64,000 bases of DNA from Gemmatimonadota bacterium (GCA_022823145.1 JAJDXS010000078.1:62001-126000); one strand, 5' to 3'; counted from the first letter of the stretch, positions 44,535 to 53,431 are shown. Program-made: numbers and translations. The notes: generated from the sequence alone by a model not told the origin.

Positions 44535-46046
44535 TTACTCCGCGGCCTGCCAGGGCCGGGTTACCATCGCTGCCGCGCGTAGCATCGCCCGGGCCTTGTT
44601 GAGTGTTTCCTCGTATTCCGAGTCCGGGTCCGAGTCGGCCACGATCCCCGCCCCCGCCTGCACATGGGCGCAGCCGTCCCGCACGATCATCGTGCGGATG
44701 GCGATGGCGGTATCCATCTGCCTGCCGCCCCAACCGAGGTGTCCCACCGCGCCGGCATACGGTCCCCGCGCCGTCGGCTCCAGCTCGTCGATGATCTCCA
44801 TGGCACGGACCTTGGGGGCACCCGAGACGGTCCCCGCCGGGAAACATGCTTCGAGCACGTCCAGCGCGGACAGACCATCGCGCACTCCGCCCTCGACCTG
44901 GCTGCAGAGGTGCATGACGTGGGAATAGAGCTCGACCTTCATGAGTTCGGGCACCGTCACCGTGCCGTACCGTGAGACCCTGCCCACGTCATTCCTGCCG
45001 AGATCGACCAGCATGCGGTGCTCGGCCAGCTCCTTCTCATCGGTGGCCAGCTCCCTGGCCAGCTTCCGGTCCTCGGCCGGACTGCTTCCCCGTCTTCTCG
45101 TCCCGGCGATCGGACGCACCGTCACCACGCCGTCCTCGAGCCGTACCAGCACCTCGGGCGACGACCCCACGATATGGAAGTCGTCCAGATCCAGGTTGAA
45201 GAGGTACGGCGACGGATTGATCGTGCGGATGGCGCGATAGAGCTGAAACGGATGCAGTTCGTAGCGGGTCGCGAGTCGCTGGCTCAGCACCACCTGAAAG
45301 GCGTCGCCCGCGGCGATGTAGTCCTTGATTCGGCGAACGCCCGAAACGAAGGCGTCGCGCTCGAAATTGCTCGTGTACTCGATCTCCGCGGTTCGCGGTG
45401 GCGCGAGTTCCAGCGACTCGGGAGCCTCGCGGGAGTGGAGGCGGTCAACGGTCTCGCGGAGTCTGTGCACGGCGTCCCGATACAGCTCCGTCAGGTCGGC
45501 GCGCGAAGAGGCGACGCCGGTCTCCACCGTGGTGATGGCCTTCGCTCTGCCGTACAGGTTGTCGACCGCCACGACGACATCGGAGAACATGAACATCGCC
45601 GTCGGGAGCCCCTGGTCGTCGGGTGGGGGTGTTCCCAGGCGTTCCATGCGGCGCACCACGTCGTACCCCAGGTAGCCGACCGCGCCGCCCCAGAAGCGGG
45701 GGAGGTGCGGGTCGGGTCGGGGATCCGAGCTTCGCAGCCGCGCCAACAGATCCCCGAGAGGGTCCGTCGTTTCCACCGACCGCCAGCCTCGACCGGAGTC
45801 CCAGATGGAAAGCTCTCCCCCCCGGAGCTTCCAGACCGCCCGCGGGCGGCTTCCCACGAAGCTGTAGCGCGCCCACTGCTCGCCGCCCACCACCGACTCC
45901 AGGAGGAACCCGAAAGGTCCATCCCTGAGCTTGTGATAGGCGGTCACAGCGGTATCGGAGTCGAAGAGCAGCTCGCACCAGACCGGAACGCGAACACCCG
46001 GTTCAGCGCTGTCGAGAAACGATTCGAGCGATGGATTGAATTCCAA
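44535..46046 (-). CDS. trpE: Anthranilate synthase component I
   Basis: A 503-residue enzyme that converts chorismate to anthranilate with ammonia from TrpG. TTG 46046 is chosen because the following FNPSLESFLDSAEPG...VPVWCELLFD matches the usual TrpE N-terminus and gives the family length; ATG 46145 would overlap the divergent gene. Chorismate-site motifs are present: PIAGTRRRG, ATDEKELAEHRMLVDLGRND, HVMHLCSQVEG, GTVSGAPKVRAMEIID and GAGIVADSDPDSEYEET. No trpG, trpD or other trp gene is adjacent. Confidence 0.93.
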   Translation of the reverse strand: MEFNPSLESFLDSAEPGVRVPVWCELLFDSDTAVTAYHKLRDGPFGFLLESVVGGEQWARYSFVGSRPRAVWKLRGGELSIWDSGRGWRSVETTDPLGDLLARLRSSDPRPDPHLPRFWGGAVGYLGYDVVRRMERLGTPPPDDQGLPTAMFMFSDVVVAVDNLYGRAKAITTVETGVASSRADLTELYRDAVHRLRETVDRLHSREAPESLELAPPRTAEIEYTSNFERDAFVSGVRRIKDYIAAGDAFQVVLSQRLATRYELHPFQLYRAIRTINPSPYLFNLDLDDFHIVGSSPEVLVRLEDGVVTVRPIAGTRRRGSSPAEDRKLARELATDEKELAEHRMLVDLGRNDVGRVSRYGTVTVPELMKVELYSHVMHLCSQVEGGVRDGLSALDVLEACFPAGTVSGAPKVRAMEIIDELEPTARGPYAGAVGHLGWGGRQMDTAIAIRTMIVRDGCAHVQAGAGIVADSDPDSEYEETLNKARAMLRAAAMVTRPWQAAE

Positions 46047-46097
46047 TTCGGATCGGCCGTGGTTCGGCGGAGGGGGACGCGCACCCGTGCAGGCGTG

Positions 46098-46103
46098 TAT
46101 ATT
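46098..46103 (+). promoter_or_regulatory. -10-like TATATT before the DUF2723 gene
   Basis: TATATT lies 10 bases before ATG 46114 and no Shine-Dalgarno is visible, so the transcript would start about 3 bases before the start codon. No convincing -35 is seen. It lies in the short divergent region shared with trpE. Confidence 0.3.
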
Positions 46104-46113
46104 CACGGGCGAC

Positions 46114-48459
46114 ATGGACCTGAAAGCTAAGCGACCGATCGACAACCCGGCACAGTCCGGTGCCCGCCCCCCGTATTTTTGGGCAGGGGGTGTGGCGCTC
46201 GCTGTGGGCCTGCTCTACGCTGTGACGCTGGGCCCCACCACTGCTTTCTGGGATACGAGCGAGTACATCGCGACGGCCCACATCATGGGTATCCCCCATC
46301 CGCCGGGGAACCCCCTGTTCGTGGTGCTCGCGCGCACCTGGGAGATCATCCTGGGGGTCTTCGGCCTTTCCACGGCCGTCCGTATCAACCTCTTCTCGGC
46401 GTTCATGACGGCGATGGCCCACGGGCTCTGGTTCCTCGTCATCCATCACATCCTGGGCCATTTCTCGACCAACCGGCGCTTCCGCCTGATCGGCGCCGCG
46501 GCCGCAACGCTGGTCAGCGCGACGGCCTTCACGGTCTGGAACCAGGCGACCGTCAACGAAAAGGTCTACACCGTCTCGCTCTTCACCATCGCGCTGCTGT
46601 CGTGGTTGGCCTTCCGCTGGCGGGAGCGGCTCGGGCGCGGCAAGGACGACAACATCCTGCTGCTCATGGTGTTCATCTTGGCGCTCTCGGTCGGGAACCA
46701 CCTCATGGCGTTCCTGGCCGCGCCGGCGCTCTTCATCTTCGTCCTGCTCGTTCATCCACGGACGCTCCTCAACCCGAGGCTCTATCTCTTCGGTGTCCCC
46801 GCGGTCGTGCTTGGCCTGAGCATCCATCTCGTGCTGCCGGTCCGCTCCGGCCTGGATCCGATCATCAACGAGGCGCACCCCACCTGCGAGAGCTTCGGGG
46901 CCGCCCTGGGAAGCGTCGTCACCTACGGAAACGCCGGTTGCGAGAAGCTCTCCGCGGCGCTCAGGCGCGACCAGTATGACAAGCCTCCCCTCCTCCCCCG
47001 CCAGGCGCCCATCGTGGAACAGTCACGCAACTGGCTCCAGTACTTCGACTGGCAATGGGCGCGGGGTCTGTCGCCTACGGACGTGCTTTTCGGGAGGTCC
47101 AGGATCCCGCTGACCCTGCTCTTCATCGGGCTGGGCGTGCTCGGATTCATCGAACACTATCGGCGTGACAGGTACAGCTGGGCCTACATGGTCTCGCTCT
47201 TCGTGGTCCTGTCCGCCGGCCTCGTCTACTACCTGAACTTCAGGCACGGGTTCTCGTTCGACGCCGCGGATCGCGAGGTCCGCGAGCGGGACTACTTCTT
47301 CATCGTCGGGTTCTCGGTATGGGGACTCATGGCGGGCCTCGGGATCGCGAGCCTGTGGCGGAAGGTGTCCCGAAGATCGGGTCTGCCCCTCCTGTACAGC
47401 GCTCCCGTTCTGGGTCTGGCGTTCATTCCCCTGGTCCTCAACTTCTCCTGGGCCAGCCGTGCGCGGGACTACTCGGCCAGGGACTGGGCCTACAACCTGC
47501 TCATGAGCGTCGAGCCCTACGGACTGCTCTTCACGAACGGTGACAACGATACATTCCCCCTCTGGTATCTCCAGGAGGTCGAGGGCATCCGCCGCGACGT
47601 CACCGTTGCCGTTACCTCCTACCTGAACACCGACTGGTACGTCAGGCAGCTGAGGCAGCTGACCCGCCCATGCGTACCTGGCCAGGATCCGGACGCCGAC
47701 CCCACGCGCATCATCTGCCAGCGTCCCTACACGGCGGAAAACACGGACGCCATGTACACCCGCGACCCCGCCGAGGCCGAAGCGGCCGGCAAGGTGCCGA
47801 TCGTCCTGGACTACGAGATCCGCCCGCCCACCCGGTCCATGTTCCGGGAAGATCTCGACGACGCCACCATCGACCAAGTGGTGAGGAGCCTGGTCCCGGT
47901 GGAGGAAACCACCGAATTCTCGCTGGGTCCGATCCGGGCCGTCTGGAGGGGCGGACAGAACATGTTCCCGTGGCACCAGTTTTCGCTGGCCGCCATCCAG
48001 AATTCGCTCGGCGACCGTCCAGTGTACTTCGCTTCCAGCGGGTCCGCCGCCTCCGCCTTCGGGCTCAGGCCGCACGTGATTCGACAGGGCCTCGCCTTTC
48101 GCCTGCACCCCGGTGATCCGGCGGACCTCCTGAACCAGGGCGTCAGGCGCAACACCGACGTGTCCCCCCTGACAGGTGTGGTGGGACCGTGGGTGGACAT
48201 CGAGCGAACCACGCTCCTCACCAACGAAGTGTTCGTGCACAACACGGGGATCCCCGACGAATGGGAGTACTGGCCGGACTTTTCCACCATCGGGATCCCG
48301 AACTACTACGCCTGGGTCTACTATGCCTTGTTCACCGACGCCGAGAGCCGGGGTGACGCGGCGGACCAGACCACGTTTGGCGGTCGCTGGAACGCGTGGA
48401 CCAGGCTTGGGTCCTCCACTCCGGACCAGAGCGACGCGGAGCCGTCCGGGGACGGTTAG
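46114..48459 (+). CDS. DUF2723 family membrane protein (protein O-mannosyltransferase-like)
   Basis: A 781-residue polytopic membrane protein. It opens with a helix and the DUF2723 signature FWDTSEYIATAHIMGIPHPPGNPLFV, where the acidic residue pair sits in the place of the catalytic Asp of GT-C glycosyltransferases. About 10-11 helices follow, then a soluble C-terminal region with FTNGDNDTFPLWYLQEVEGIRRDV. Relatives include TMEM260, which O-mannosylates proteins in animals; in bacteria the sugar and acceptor are not established. ATG 46114 is chosen as start because the earlier part of the frame lies over trpE. An intrinsic terminator follows the stop. Confidence 0.87.
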   Translation: MDLKAKRPIDNPAQSGARPPYFWAGGVALAVGLLYAVTLGPTTAFWDTSEYIATAHIMGIPHPPGNPLFVVLARTWEIILGVFGLSTAVRINLFSAFMTAMAHGLWFLVIHHILGHFSTNRRFRLIGAAAATLVSATAFTVWNQATVNEKVYTVSLFTIALLSWLAFRWRERLGRGKDDNILLLMVFILALSVGNHLMAFLAAPALFIFVLLVHPRTLLNPRLYLFGVPAVVLGLSIHLVLPVRSGLDPIINEAHPTCESFGAALGSVVTYGNAGCEKLSAALRRDQYDKPPLLPRQAPIVEQSRNWLQYFDWQWARGLSPTDVLFGRSRIPLTLLFIGLGVLGFIEHYRRDRYSWAYMVSLFVVLSAGLVYYLNFRHGFSFDAADREVRERDYFFIVGFSVWGLMAGLGIASLWRKVSRRSGLPLLYSAPVLGLAFIPLVLNFSWASRARDYSARDWAYNLLMSVEPYGLLFTNGDNDTFPLWYLQEVEGIRRDVTVAVTSYLNTDWYVRQLRQLTRPCVPGQDPDADPTRIICQRPYTAENTDAMYTRDPAEAEAAGKVPIVLDYEIRPPTRSMFREDLDDATIDQVVRSLVPVEETTEFSLGPIRAVWRGGQNMFPWHQFSLAAIQNSLGDRPVYFASSGSAASAFGLRPHVIRQGLAFRLHPGDPADLLNQGVRRNTDVSPLTGVVGPWVDIERTTLLTNEVFVHNTGIPDEWEYWPDFSTIGIPNYYAWVYYALFTDAESRGDAADQTTFGGRWNAWTRLGSSTPDQSDAEPSGDG

Positions 48460-48487
48460 TAGCAGTCCGTGGATGGACCCGCGTGAG

Positions 48488-48539
48488 CACCGCGGCCCAG
48501 CCCGGATACATGCGCCGACTCGAATGCCGCGGTGTTTTT
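48488..48539 (+). terminator. Intrinsic terminator of the DUF2723 gene
   Basis: CACCGCGGC (48488-48496) pairs with GCCGCGGTG (48526-48534), followed at once by TTTTT (48535-48539). The loop is 29 bases. It lies 28 bases after the stop and is the only hairpin with a clear T-tract noticed in the window. Confidence 0.75.
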
Positions 48540-48558
48540 GTCCACGGGCTGCCAGCCG

Positions 48559-49839
48559 CTAGCGCAGCCGGATCAGTCCCAGCCCCGACTTCTGCCGCCG
48601 GACCCGCCGTCCCGTGGGGGAATGCTCGAGCCGCAGGAGAAGATCGAAGCACTCGGGGGCGGCGGCGGCAACCTGCGGGGTGACCTTCACCACGAGCAGT
48701 GGAACCCGCCCGGCCAGATCGGCCAGCTCCACCAGCACCCGTGGGATGTCCTCACTGTTGAGCTGTTCGAGGCCGGTTGAAAAGACCGCCGATCCCGGCC
48801 CAGTGCCGCACTCGAGCGCCAGTTCCACCATGGCAATCCGGGTCGCCAGCTCGAGGACCGCGATCTCTTCTCCGCCCGCACCCCCGCGTGCTCCTTCCAT
48901 CCAGTCGCTGAAAAGGCCCGGGAACGCTCCCGCAATGCGGCCTCCCGTCAGAGCCACGGCCTTGCGGTGAATTGCGCGCCCTACGCTGCGCCGCGCCGCG
49001 GCCGCCACCTCGGTTCCCATGCCGGCGGCCTCGCGCACGACCTCGGCCGACACGGCGGCAACCTCGGCCCGCAACGCCGCGGCCCGTTGCTCCAGCTGTC
49101 TGACCCGGCGCGGCCTGGACTGCAGCTGGTCGCGCCGGCGGCGCCACCACCGCCCGTCCTGCACGACGACCTCCCATTCCTCTCTTCGCACGGTGCAGAC
49201 CACGCCGGCGTGCTCACCGAGCGGTCGACCACAGCCCGAACAGGCAGCGTCCTCACCATCCTTCTCGATCTGGCGGACACGCTCCCGCAGCTCCCTTTCG
49301 CGATCCCGATAGAGCGATAGCCTCGTCTCGGCGTCCTGCTTCTCGCGGACCCACGCGAGGATACCGGCTTCGGCCGCAGCCTCGGCCGCGGCGGCTCTCT
49401 TCTCCAGTTCGTGGAGGTGCTCCTCGCCCCGGCTCGTGTCGGCCGCCGCCACGCGCCCGCGTTTCCCTCCCGTGCCGCTTTGGCTGCCCATTCGCCTCCG
49501 CTGTTGCTCGAGCGATCCCGCGGCCGACAGCCACACCCTGACGGCACCGGCCCCGAACCACAGCGCGGCGTACTCCTCGCGCCGAATGCCGTGTGCAGCG
49601 AGCAGGGGCGACAGCAGTGCCTCGAAGCCCGGCGTACCGATCCTCACGGGGCCTTTCGGGCCGGAGACGGCCGGACCAGGCCCCGGAAAGTCGCCCGCGC
49701 GGCCGAAGGCGTCCTGGAGGACATCCATGTATTCACGCCAGTCGGCTTCGTCCGCGGCGACAAAGGCGATCAGTCCCCGCTCGTCGCGAAGGTCGATGCC
49801 GGACCTCCGCGTGTTCCCCATCAGGGTCTGGAGCCTCAC
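48559..49839 (-). CDS. Rad50/SbcC/YhaN-like protein lacking Walker motifs (pseudo-ATPase)
   Basis: A 426-residue protein with the outline of a small Rad50/YhaN. The N-terminus (IDLRDERGLIAFVAADEADWRE, residues 16-36) aligns with the beta strand and P-loop of SbcC (pattern GLNVIxGPNEAGKST), but every P-loop Gly/Lys/Ser is replaced. Coiled coils (about 139-199 and 232-290) flank CSGCGRPL at 200-207, a zinc-hook-like CxxC. The C-terminal lobe keeps LTGGR (298-302) and GGEE (322-325) where the ABC signature lies, while the Walker B site reads VFSTGLEQLN, with no acidic pair. ATP binding and hydrolysis are thus unlikely. The GTG start overlaps the nuclease-like gene (GTGA). Confidence 0.75.
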   Translation of the reverse strand: MRLQTLMGNTRRSGIDLRDERGLIAFVAADEADWREYMDVLQDAFGRAGDFPGPGPAVSGPKGPVRIGTPGFEALLSPLLAAHGIRREEYAALWFGAGAVRVWLSAAGSLEQQRRRMGSQSGTGGKRGRVAAADTSRGEEHLHELEKRAAAAEAAAEAGILAWVREKQDAETRLSLYRDRERELRERVRQIEKDGEDAACSGCGRPLGEHAGVVCTVRREEWEVVVQDGRWWRRRRDQLQSRPRRVRQLEQRAAALRAEVAAVSAEVVREAAGMGTEVAAAARRSVGRAIHRKAVALTGGRIAGAFPGLFSDWMEGARGGAGGEEIAVLELATRIAMVELALECGTGPGSAVFSTGLEQLNSEDIPRVLVELADLAGRVPLLVVKVTPQVAAAAPECFDLLLRLEHSPTGRRVRRQKSGLGLIRLR

Positions 49840-50783
49840 GTCCGGGAGACCCCGTCGGGCAGCGCATCGATCCGGAGCTGTGCGACGCGTCGCCGGATCC
49901 GCACCAGAACGTCCCTGTCCAGTGCTGCCAGTTCTCGTGCGGAGAGACCCCTGACGGGAATACGCACGAGCTTCCCGTCGATCCCGCCCGGAACTCCCGC
50001 CAACGCCTCGCCCAATCGACGCGCCACGGTGGCCACCCCGCCCCCCGCGGCGTCGACCGGAGCCAGGCTGACGGCGGCGCGGGCATCGACCGGCGAGAAT
50101 TCCACCCGGCCGGATCCCAGTTCGACGGTCAGAAACCCCTTGTCCACCGCGGCTTCACCCCAGGGATCCGGCCCGATCCTCTCCAGCGAACCCGAATAGT
50201 GCGCGCTTTCGGAGACCTGGGTGCGGACATGGTTCGAACCGAGCGCGACATAGTCCCAGTCACGGAGCCTGACCGGAAGGGCAGGGGCGGTCCCGCTGGC
50301 CAGCGCCGCATGGATCACCAGGACGTTCCACCTGGCGCGGGGGTCGGGCCGCAGACTCGGCAGGCGGGGTGCGGCCACCGCTCCGTGCGGGACCAGCGTG
50401 ACCGCGACCTCCCCCTTTCCGACCTTCAGGCACCGAACCGACGCGGCGGCCACCTCCACGGCCTCCAGTGCTCCCACCACCGAGAGCGGTCCGTGCCGCT
50501 CCGGATCCACGGGCGTGTCTCGGGCGCCGGCCACGATTGCCACCACCACGCCGGGCAGATCCTCGCGCAGCTTCCGCACTTCCCTGGAGAAGACGGCGAT
50601 GGGCGACGCGGTCACATCGGGATGATCGAAGACATCGCCTGCCATCACCACAAGCCCCGGTTCCAGCTCGGCGATCCGGCGAAGCGCCGCCTGGAACACC
50701 CGCAACACGTCGTTCGCCCGCCCCTGTCCACGTCCGGCTCCACCGTATCCGAGGTGAAGATCGGAGAGGTGGGCGACCCTCAT
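49836..50783 (-). CDS. Mre11/SbcD/YhaO-like phosphoesterase fold with altered active site
   Basis: A 315-residue calcineurin-like phosphoesterase protein related to SbcD/YhaO. Motif I LSDLHLG (Asp8, His10), motif II AGDVFDH (Asp50, Asp53), the His158 of VLVIHAAL and the YSGSLERIG capping segment are all present. Motif III, normally GNHD, reads GARD (86-89), so both metal-bridging Asn and catalytic His are lost. The last motif, normally GHxH, reads GSNH (182-185), losing the first His. Nuclease activity is therefore doubtful. ATG 50783 overlaps the stop of the membrane-protein gene (ATGA), and its own stop overlaps the Rad50-like gene, so the two proteins are made together. Confidence 0.78.
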   Translation of the reverse strand: MRVAHLSDLHLGYGGAGRGQGRANDVLRVFQAALRRIAELEPGLVVMAGDVFDHPDVTASPIAVFSREVRKLREDLPGVVVAIVAGARDTPVDPERHGPLSVVGALEAVEVAAASVRCLKVGKGEVAVTLVPHGAVAAPRLPSLRPDPRARWNVLVIHAALASGTAPALPVRLRDWDYVALGSNHVRTQVSESAHYSGSLERIGPDPWGEAAVDKGFLTVELGSGRVEFSPVDARAAVSLAPVDAAGGGVATVARRLGEALAGVPGGIDGKLVRIPVRGLSARELAALDRDVLVRIRRRVAQLRIDALPDGVSRT

Positions 50784-52021
50784 CGCCACTCGTCGCGCCC
50801 CGAGGGCACCTCCGGCGAAACTGTTGTCATCCCGTCGACCGCTTCGGGGGGCGCCTGGGAACGATCGAAGCACCACAACTCGTCGCATCTGGCCGCGAGC
50901 CGCGGAGGCCCGTCGATGCCCAGTCCCGATCCGACATAGCGGCGAAACGCGAAAGTGACCTCCCGGGCGTCCTCGAGCAGGTGTCCCGGGACTCTGCCCC
51001 GGCGACCGCCCACCCAGATCCTTTCGACTCCCGCCTCGCGGAGCGACTTGATTCTCACGGCTGACAACGCCTCGCGCTCGGCGACCACCGTCCACCCCGG
51101 CAGCTCCGGAACCGGGGATAGGGCCAGCCTGGCCTCTTCCCAGCCAAACCCCCGGACGGCGAGTTCGCGTACGTCGCCGTCGGCTTCGAAGAGCTTCCAG
51201 GGTCGGTCGCCATCGACAGGGAACCAGCTGCCGGCGCCGATGAACAGGACTCCGTTGGCGCCCTCGAGAGTGCCCGCCACCCCGATCCGCCAATCGCCGG
51301 TCGGCGCCGGCTCGATGGCACGGTCGGTGCCGCCGTCCCACAGAACGCGCACGGAACGCTCGGGGATTGCGGTCAGCCAACTCTCGAACCGCAACTCCGG
51401 GCGTTCCGGCGTGTCGAGCGTCAGACTTCGCCGCGGCACCCGGTCGAAGATCCATCCCTGGCAACGAGCGCCCGCCGATGCCAGTACGGCGGCACCGAGA
51501 AACACGGTCACGGCGAGTACCGGCTCCCCGAGCAGGGCCAGCATCAATGTGCCCCCGGCGGCCAGGCCCATCGCGCCGCCCGCGAACACCTGGAGTTGCT
51601 CGCCAGTTCCGAGCGAAACCGCGAAACCGTTCATCCGGCCCCACACGCCACCCGCGAAGTAGGCCGGCAAGGCCGAAGTCAGCGCCAGCCCCACGCCCTG
51701 CGCGACGGGAGTGGCCCCGAACCCGTTCATGGTTTCCCACAGCCCGACGAAACCGGCGCCCAGGACCAGCGCCACCAGGAACCCCATCCACCCCCGCGCG
51801 GCCGACGTAACGGTCCTGTCGGAGGCGGCGCTGCTCGCGGCACTGCCCATCAGGATTCCCGTTACCAGGGACACGGCGCTCACCGCGAGGAGCACTCCGC
51901 CCGCGCGCGTCAGCCCACGGGAGTTGTAAAGAAGGATCCCTGCGCCGGTCGCCAGCGCGGCCGCCAGCGCCGTACCGGCCAGAAACGACGGAATCCAGAC
52001 GAGGCGGCGTGCCCGGGTCAT
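50780..52021 (-). CDS. Six-helix membrane protein with soluble C-terminal domain
   Basis: A 413-residue protein. Six membrane helices lie at about 8-32, 40-62, 77-97, 106-128, 143-164 and 167-187, followed by a cytosolic domain of about 225 residues. That domain has VLFIGAGSWFP (258-268), LFEADGDVRELAVRGFGW and GWTVVAEREALSAVR. The order recalls membrane-anchored spermidine-synthase-like proteins, where VLxIGxGxG is followed by an acidic strand end, but the Gly-rich loop is incomplete; I treat this as a weak resemblance. ATG 52021 overlaps the stop of the flavin reductase and its own stop overlaps the Mre11-like gene. Confidence 0.7.
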   Translation of the reverse strand: MTRARRLVWIPSFLAGTALAAALATGAGILLYNSRGLTRAGGVLLAVSAVSLVTGILMGSAASSAASDRTVTSAARGWMGFLVALVLGAGFVGLWETMNGFGATPVAQGVGLALTSALPAYFAGGVWGRMNGFAVSLGTGEQLQVFAGGAMGLAAGGTLMLALLGEPVLAVTVFLGAAVLASAGARCQGWIFDRVPRRSLTLDTPERPELRFESWLTAIPERSVRVLWDGGTDRAIEPAPTGDWRIGVAGTLEGANGVLFIGAGSWFPVDGDRPWKLFEADGDVRELAVRGFGWEEARLALSPVPELPGWTVVAEREALSAVRIKSLREAGVERIWVGGRRGRVPGHLLEDAREVTFAFRRYVGSGLGIDGPPRLAARCDELWCFDRSQAPPEAVDGMTTVSPEVPSGRDEWR

Positions 52022-52509
52022 GAGTCGAGCGATTCGTAGCGGCCCCGGAAGAAGAGGAGTGGATCGCCTCCGGATGCGTCGGCCTCGTGCACGCGTCCGA
52101 CCAGAATCATGTGATCCCCGGCCTCGAAGGTCCGGTAGAGGCTGCAGGCCATCCACGCGACGACATCCTCCAGGATCGGGCTGCCCCCGTCCTCCACGGC
52201 ATAGCGGACGTCCTCGAAGCGCCGGTCGGTGTCGATCTCTGCGAAGCGCTTCGCAGTCGACGCAGCCCCCGCCCCGAGGACGTTGACGGCAAATGCGCCG
52301 CTCGACAGGATTGCTCCCAGCGATGAAGACTTCTCCGAGACGCATACGAGTACGAGCGGCGGGTCGAGGGATACCGAGGTGACCGAGTTCGCGGTGAGTC
52401 CGAAGGGCGTGCCATCGCGATGCAACGCAGTGACGACCGTGACGCCGGTGGGGTAGTTTCTCATTATCCGGCGAAAGCGCGCGGGTTCGAGTCGGGTGTC
52501 GCGGTTCAT
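52018..52509 (-). CDS. Flavin reductase-like (FMN-binding split barrel) protein
   Basis: A 163-residue protein of the NAD(P)H:flavin reductase/HpaC group: FRRIMRNYPTGVTVVTA, TPFGLTANSVTSVSLDPPLVLVCV, FAVNVLGAGA and DHMILVGRV fit the FMN-binding split barrel. It should pass electrons from NAD(P)H to free flavin for a partner oxygenase, but no such enzyme is nearby. ATG 52509 lies 19 bases after rsgA. The stop overlaps the start of the membrane protein as ATGA, tying it to the pseudo-SbcCD genes. Confidence 0.83.
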   Translation of the reverse strand: MNRDTRLEPARFRRIMRNYPTGVTVVTALHRDGTPFGLTANSVTSVSLDPPLVLVCVSEKSSSLGAILSSGAFAVNVLGAGAASTAKRFAEIDTDRRFEDVRYAVEDGGSPILEDVVAWMACSLYRTFEAGDHMILVGRVHEADASGGDPLLFFRGRYESLDS

Positions 52510-52528
52510 GCAGGATTCTATCGCTCCG

Positions 52529-53431
52529 CTAAAGCTCCGCAAGAATCGTCTGATAGCTCCTGTGACGTGCGTGCCCGATGTGTCCTTCCTCCACCGCAGC
52601 CAGCACGGCGCAGCCGGGTTCATGGATGTGCACGCAGTCGTTGAACCGGCATTGGCCCAGATGGGGACGGAAATCCGCGAAGCATCGGCCCAGGTCCCGT
52701 GCCGAGACATCCCCTGGCCCCGCGTCCGAAAAGCCGGGCGTGTCGGCTACCTCGCCGCCCCCGGCGAGTGTGATGAGGCGGCTCGACACCGTCGTGTGCC
52801 TGCCGGCCCTGGATCGCCTTCCGACCGCCTGCGTGCGAAGGGCCAGCCCCGGCTCGACGGCGTTGAGCAACGAGGACTTGCCTACGCCTGACGGGCCCGC
52901 CAGCACCGAGGAACCCGAGTGAATGAGCATACGGAACGCTCCGATCCCTTCGCCGGTCACGACCGATGTACCGACCACCTGATAGCCCGCCTTCCTGTAG
53001 GCTGCCCCCAGTGCATCGGCCAGGGCGCGCCCACCCGGCAGTTCGACCTTGTTAAGCACGATCCCGCACTCCATCCCTCCGGCCTCGCCCATCACGAGCA
53101 TCCGGTCGATGACGCTGCGCGAGGGCGGTGGATCGGCGACCGATGCCACCATCAGCAACCGGTCCAGATTGGCTGCCAGCACCTTGGCGAAGCGGCTTGT
53201 GGATGACCGTCTCGACAGCCTGGTGCGCCGAGGCAGTGCCGCTTCGATCACCGGAGCCTCTCCGGATGCGCCTCCAACTTCGACGTAGTCGCCGATCACA
53301 ATCCGGTCGCGCTTTCCGAAGTGCTTGATGCGCCCCCTCAACGAGGCTGCGACCGTCCCGGCATCGGTCCGGACCCGGTAAACGCCGCCCACCGTTTCGA
53401 CGACCTGACCCCGAACCAGGCGGTCGCTCAC
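52529..53431 (-). CDS. rsgA: Small ribosomal subunit biogenesis GTPase RsgA
   Basis: A 300-residue circularly permuted GTPase that helps mature the 30S subunit. Order: OB-fold N-terminus (RGQVVETVGGVYRVRT), G4 LNKVE, G1 GPSGVGKSSLLN, G3 DTPGF, and a C-terminal zinc motif CRFNDCVHIHEPGC. The G2/switch region has RHTT. It starts at GTG 53431 without a strong ribosome-binding site, 69 bases after the sigma-factor gene. Confidence 0.95.
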   Translation of the reverse strand: MSDRLVRGQVVETVGGVYRVRTDAGTVAASLRGRIKHFGKRDRIVIGDYVEVGGASGEAPVIEAALPRRTRLSRRSSTSRFAKVLAANLDRLLMVASVADPPPSRSVIDRMLVMGEAGGMECGIVLNKVELPGGRALADALGAAYRKAGYQVVGTSVVTGEGIGAFRMLIHSGSSVLAGPSGVGKSSLLNAVEPGLALRTQAVGRRSRAGRHTTVSSRLITLAGGGEVADTPGFSDAGPGDVSARDLGRCFADFRPHLGQCRFNDCVHIHEPGCAVLAAVEEGHIGHARHRSYQTILAEL

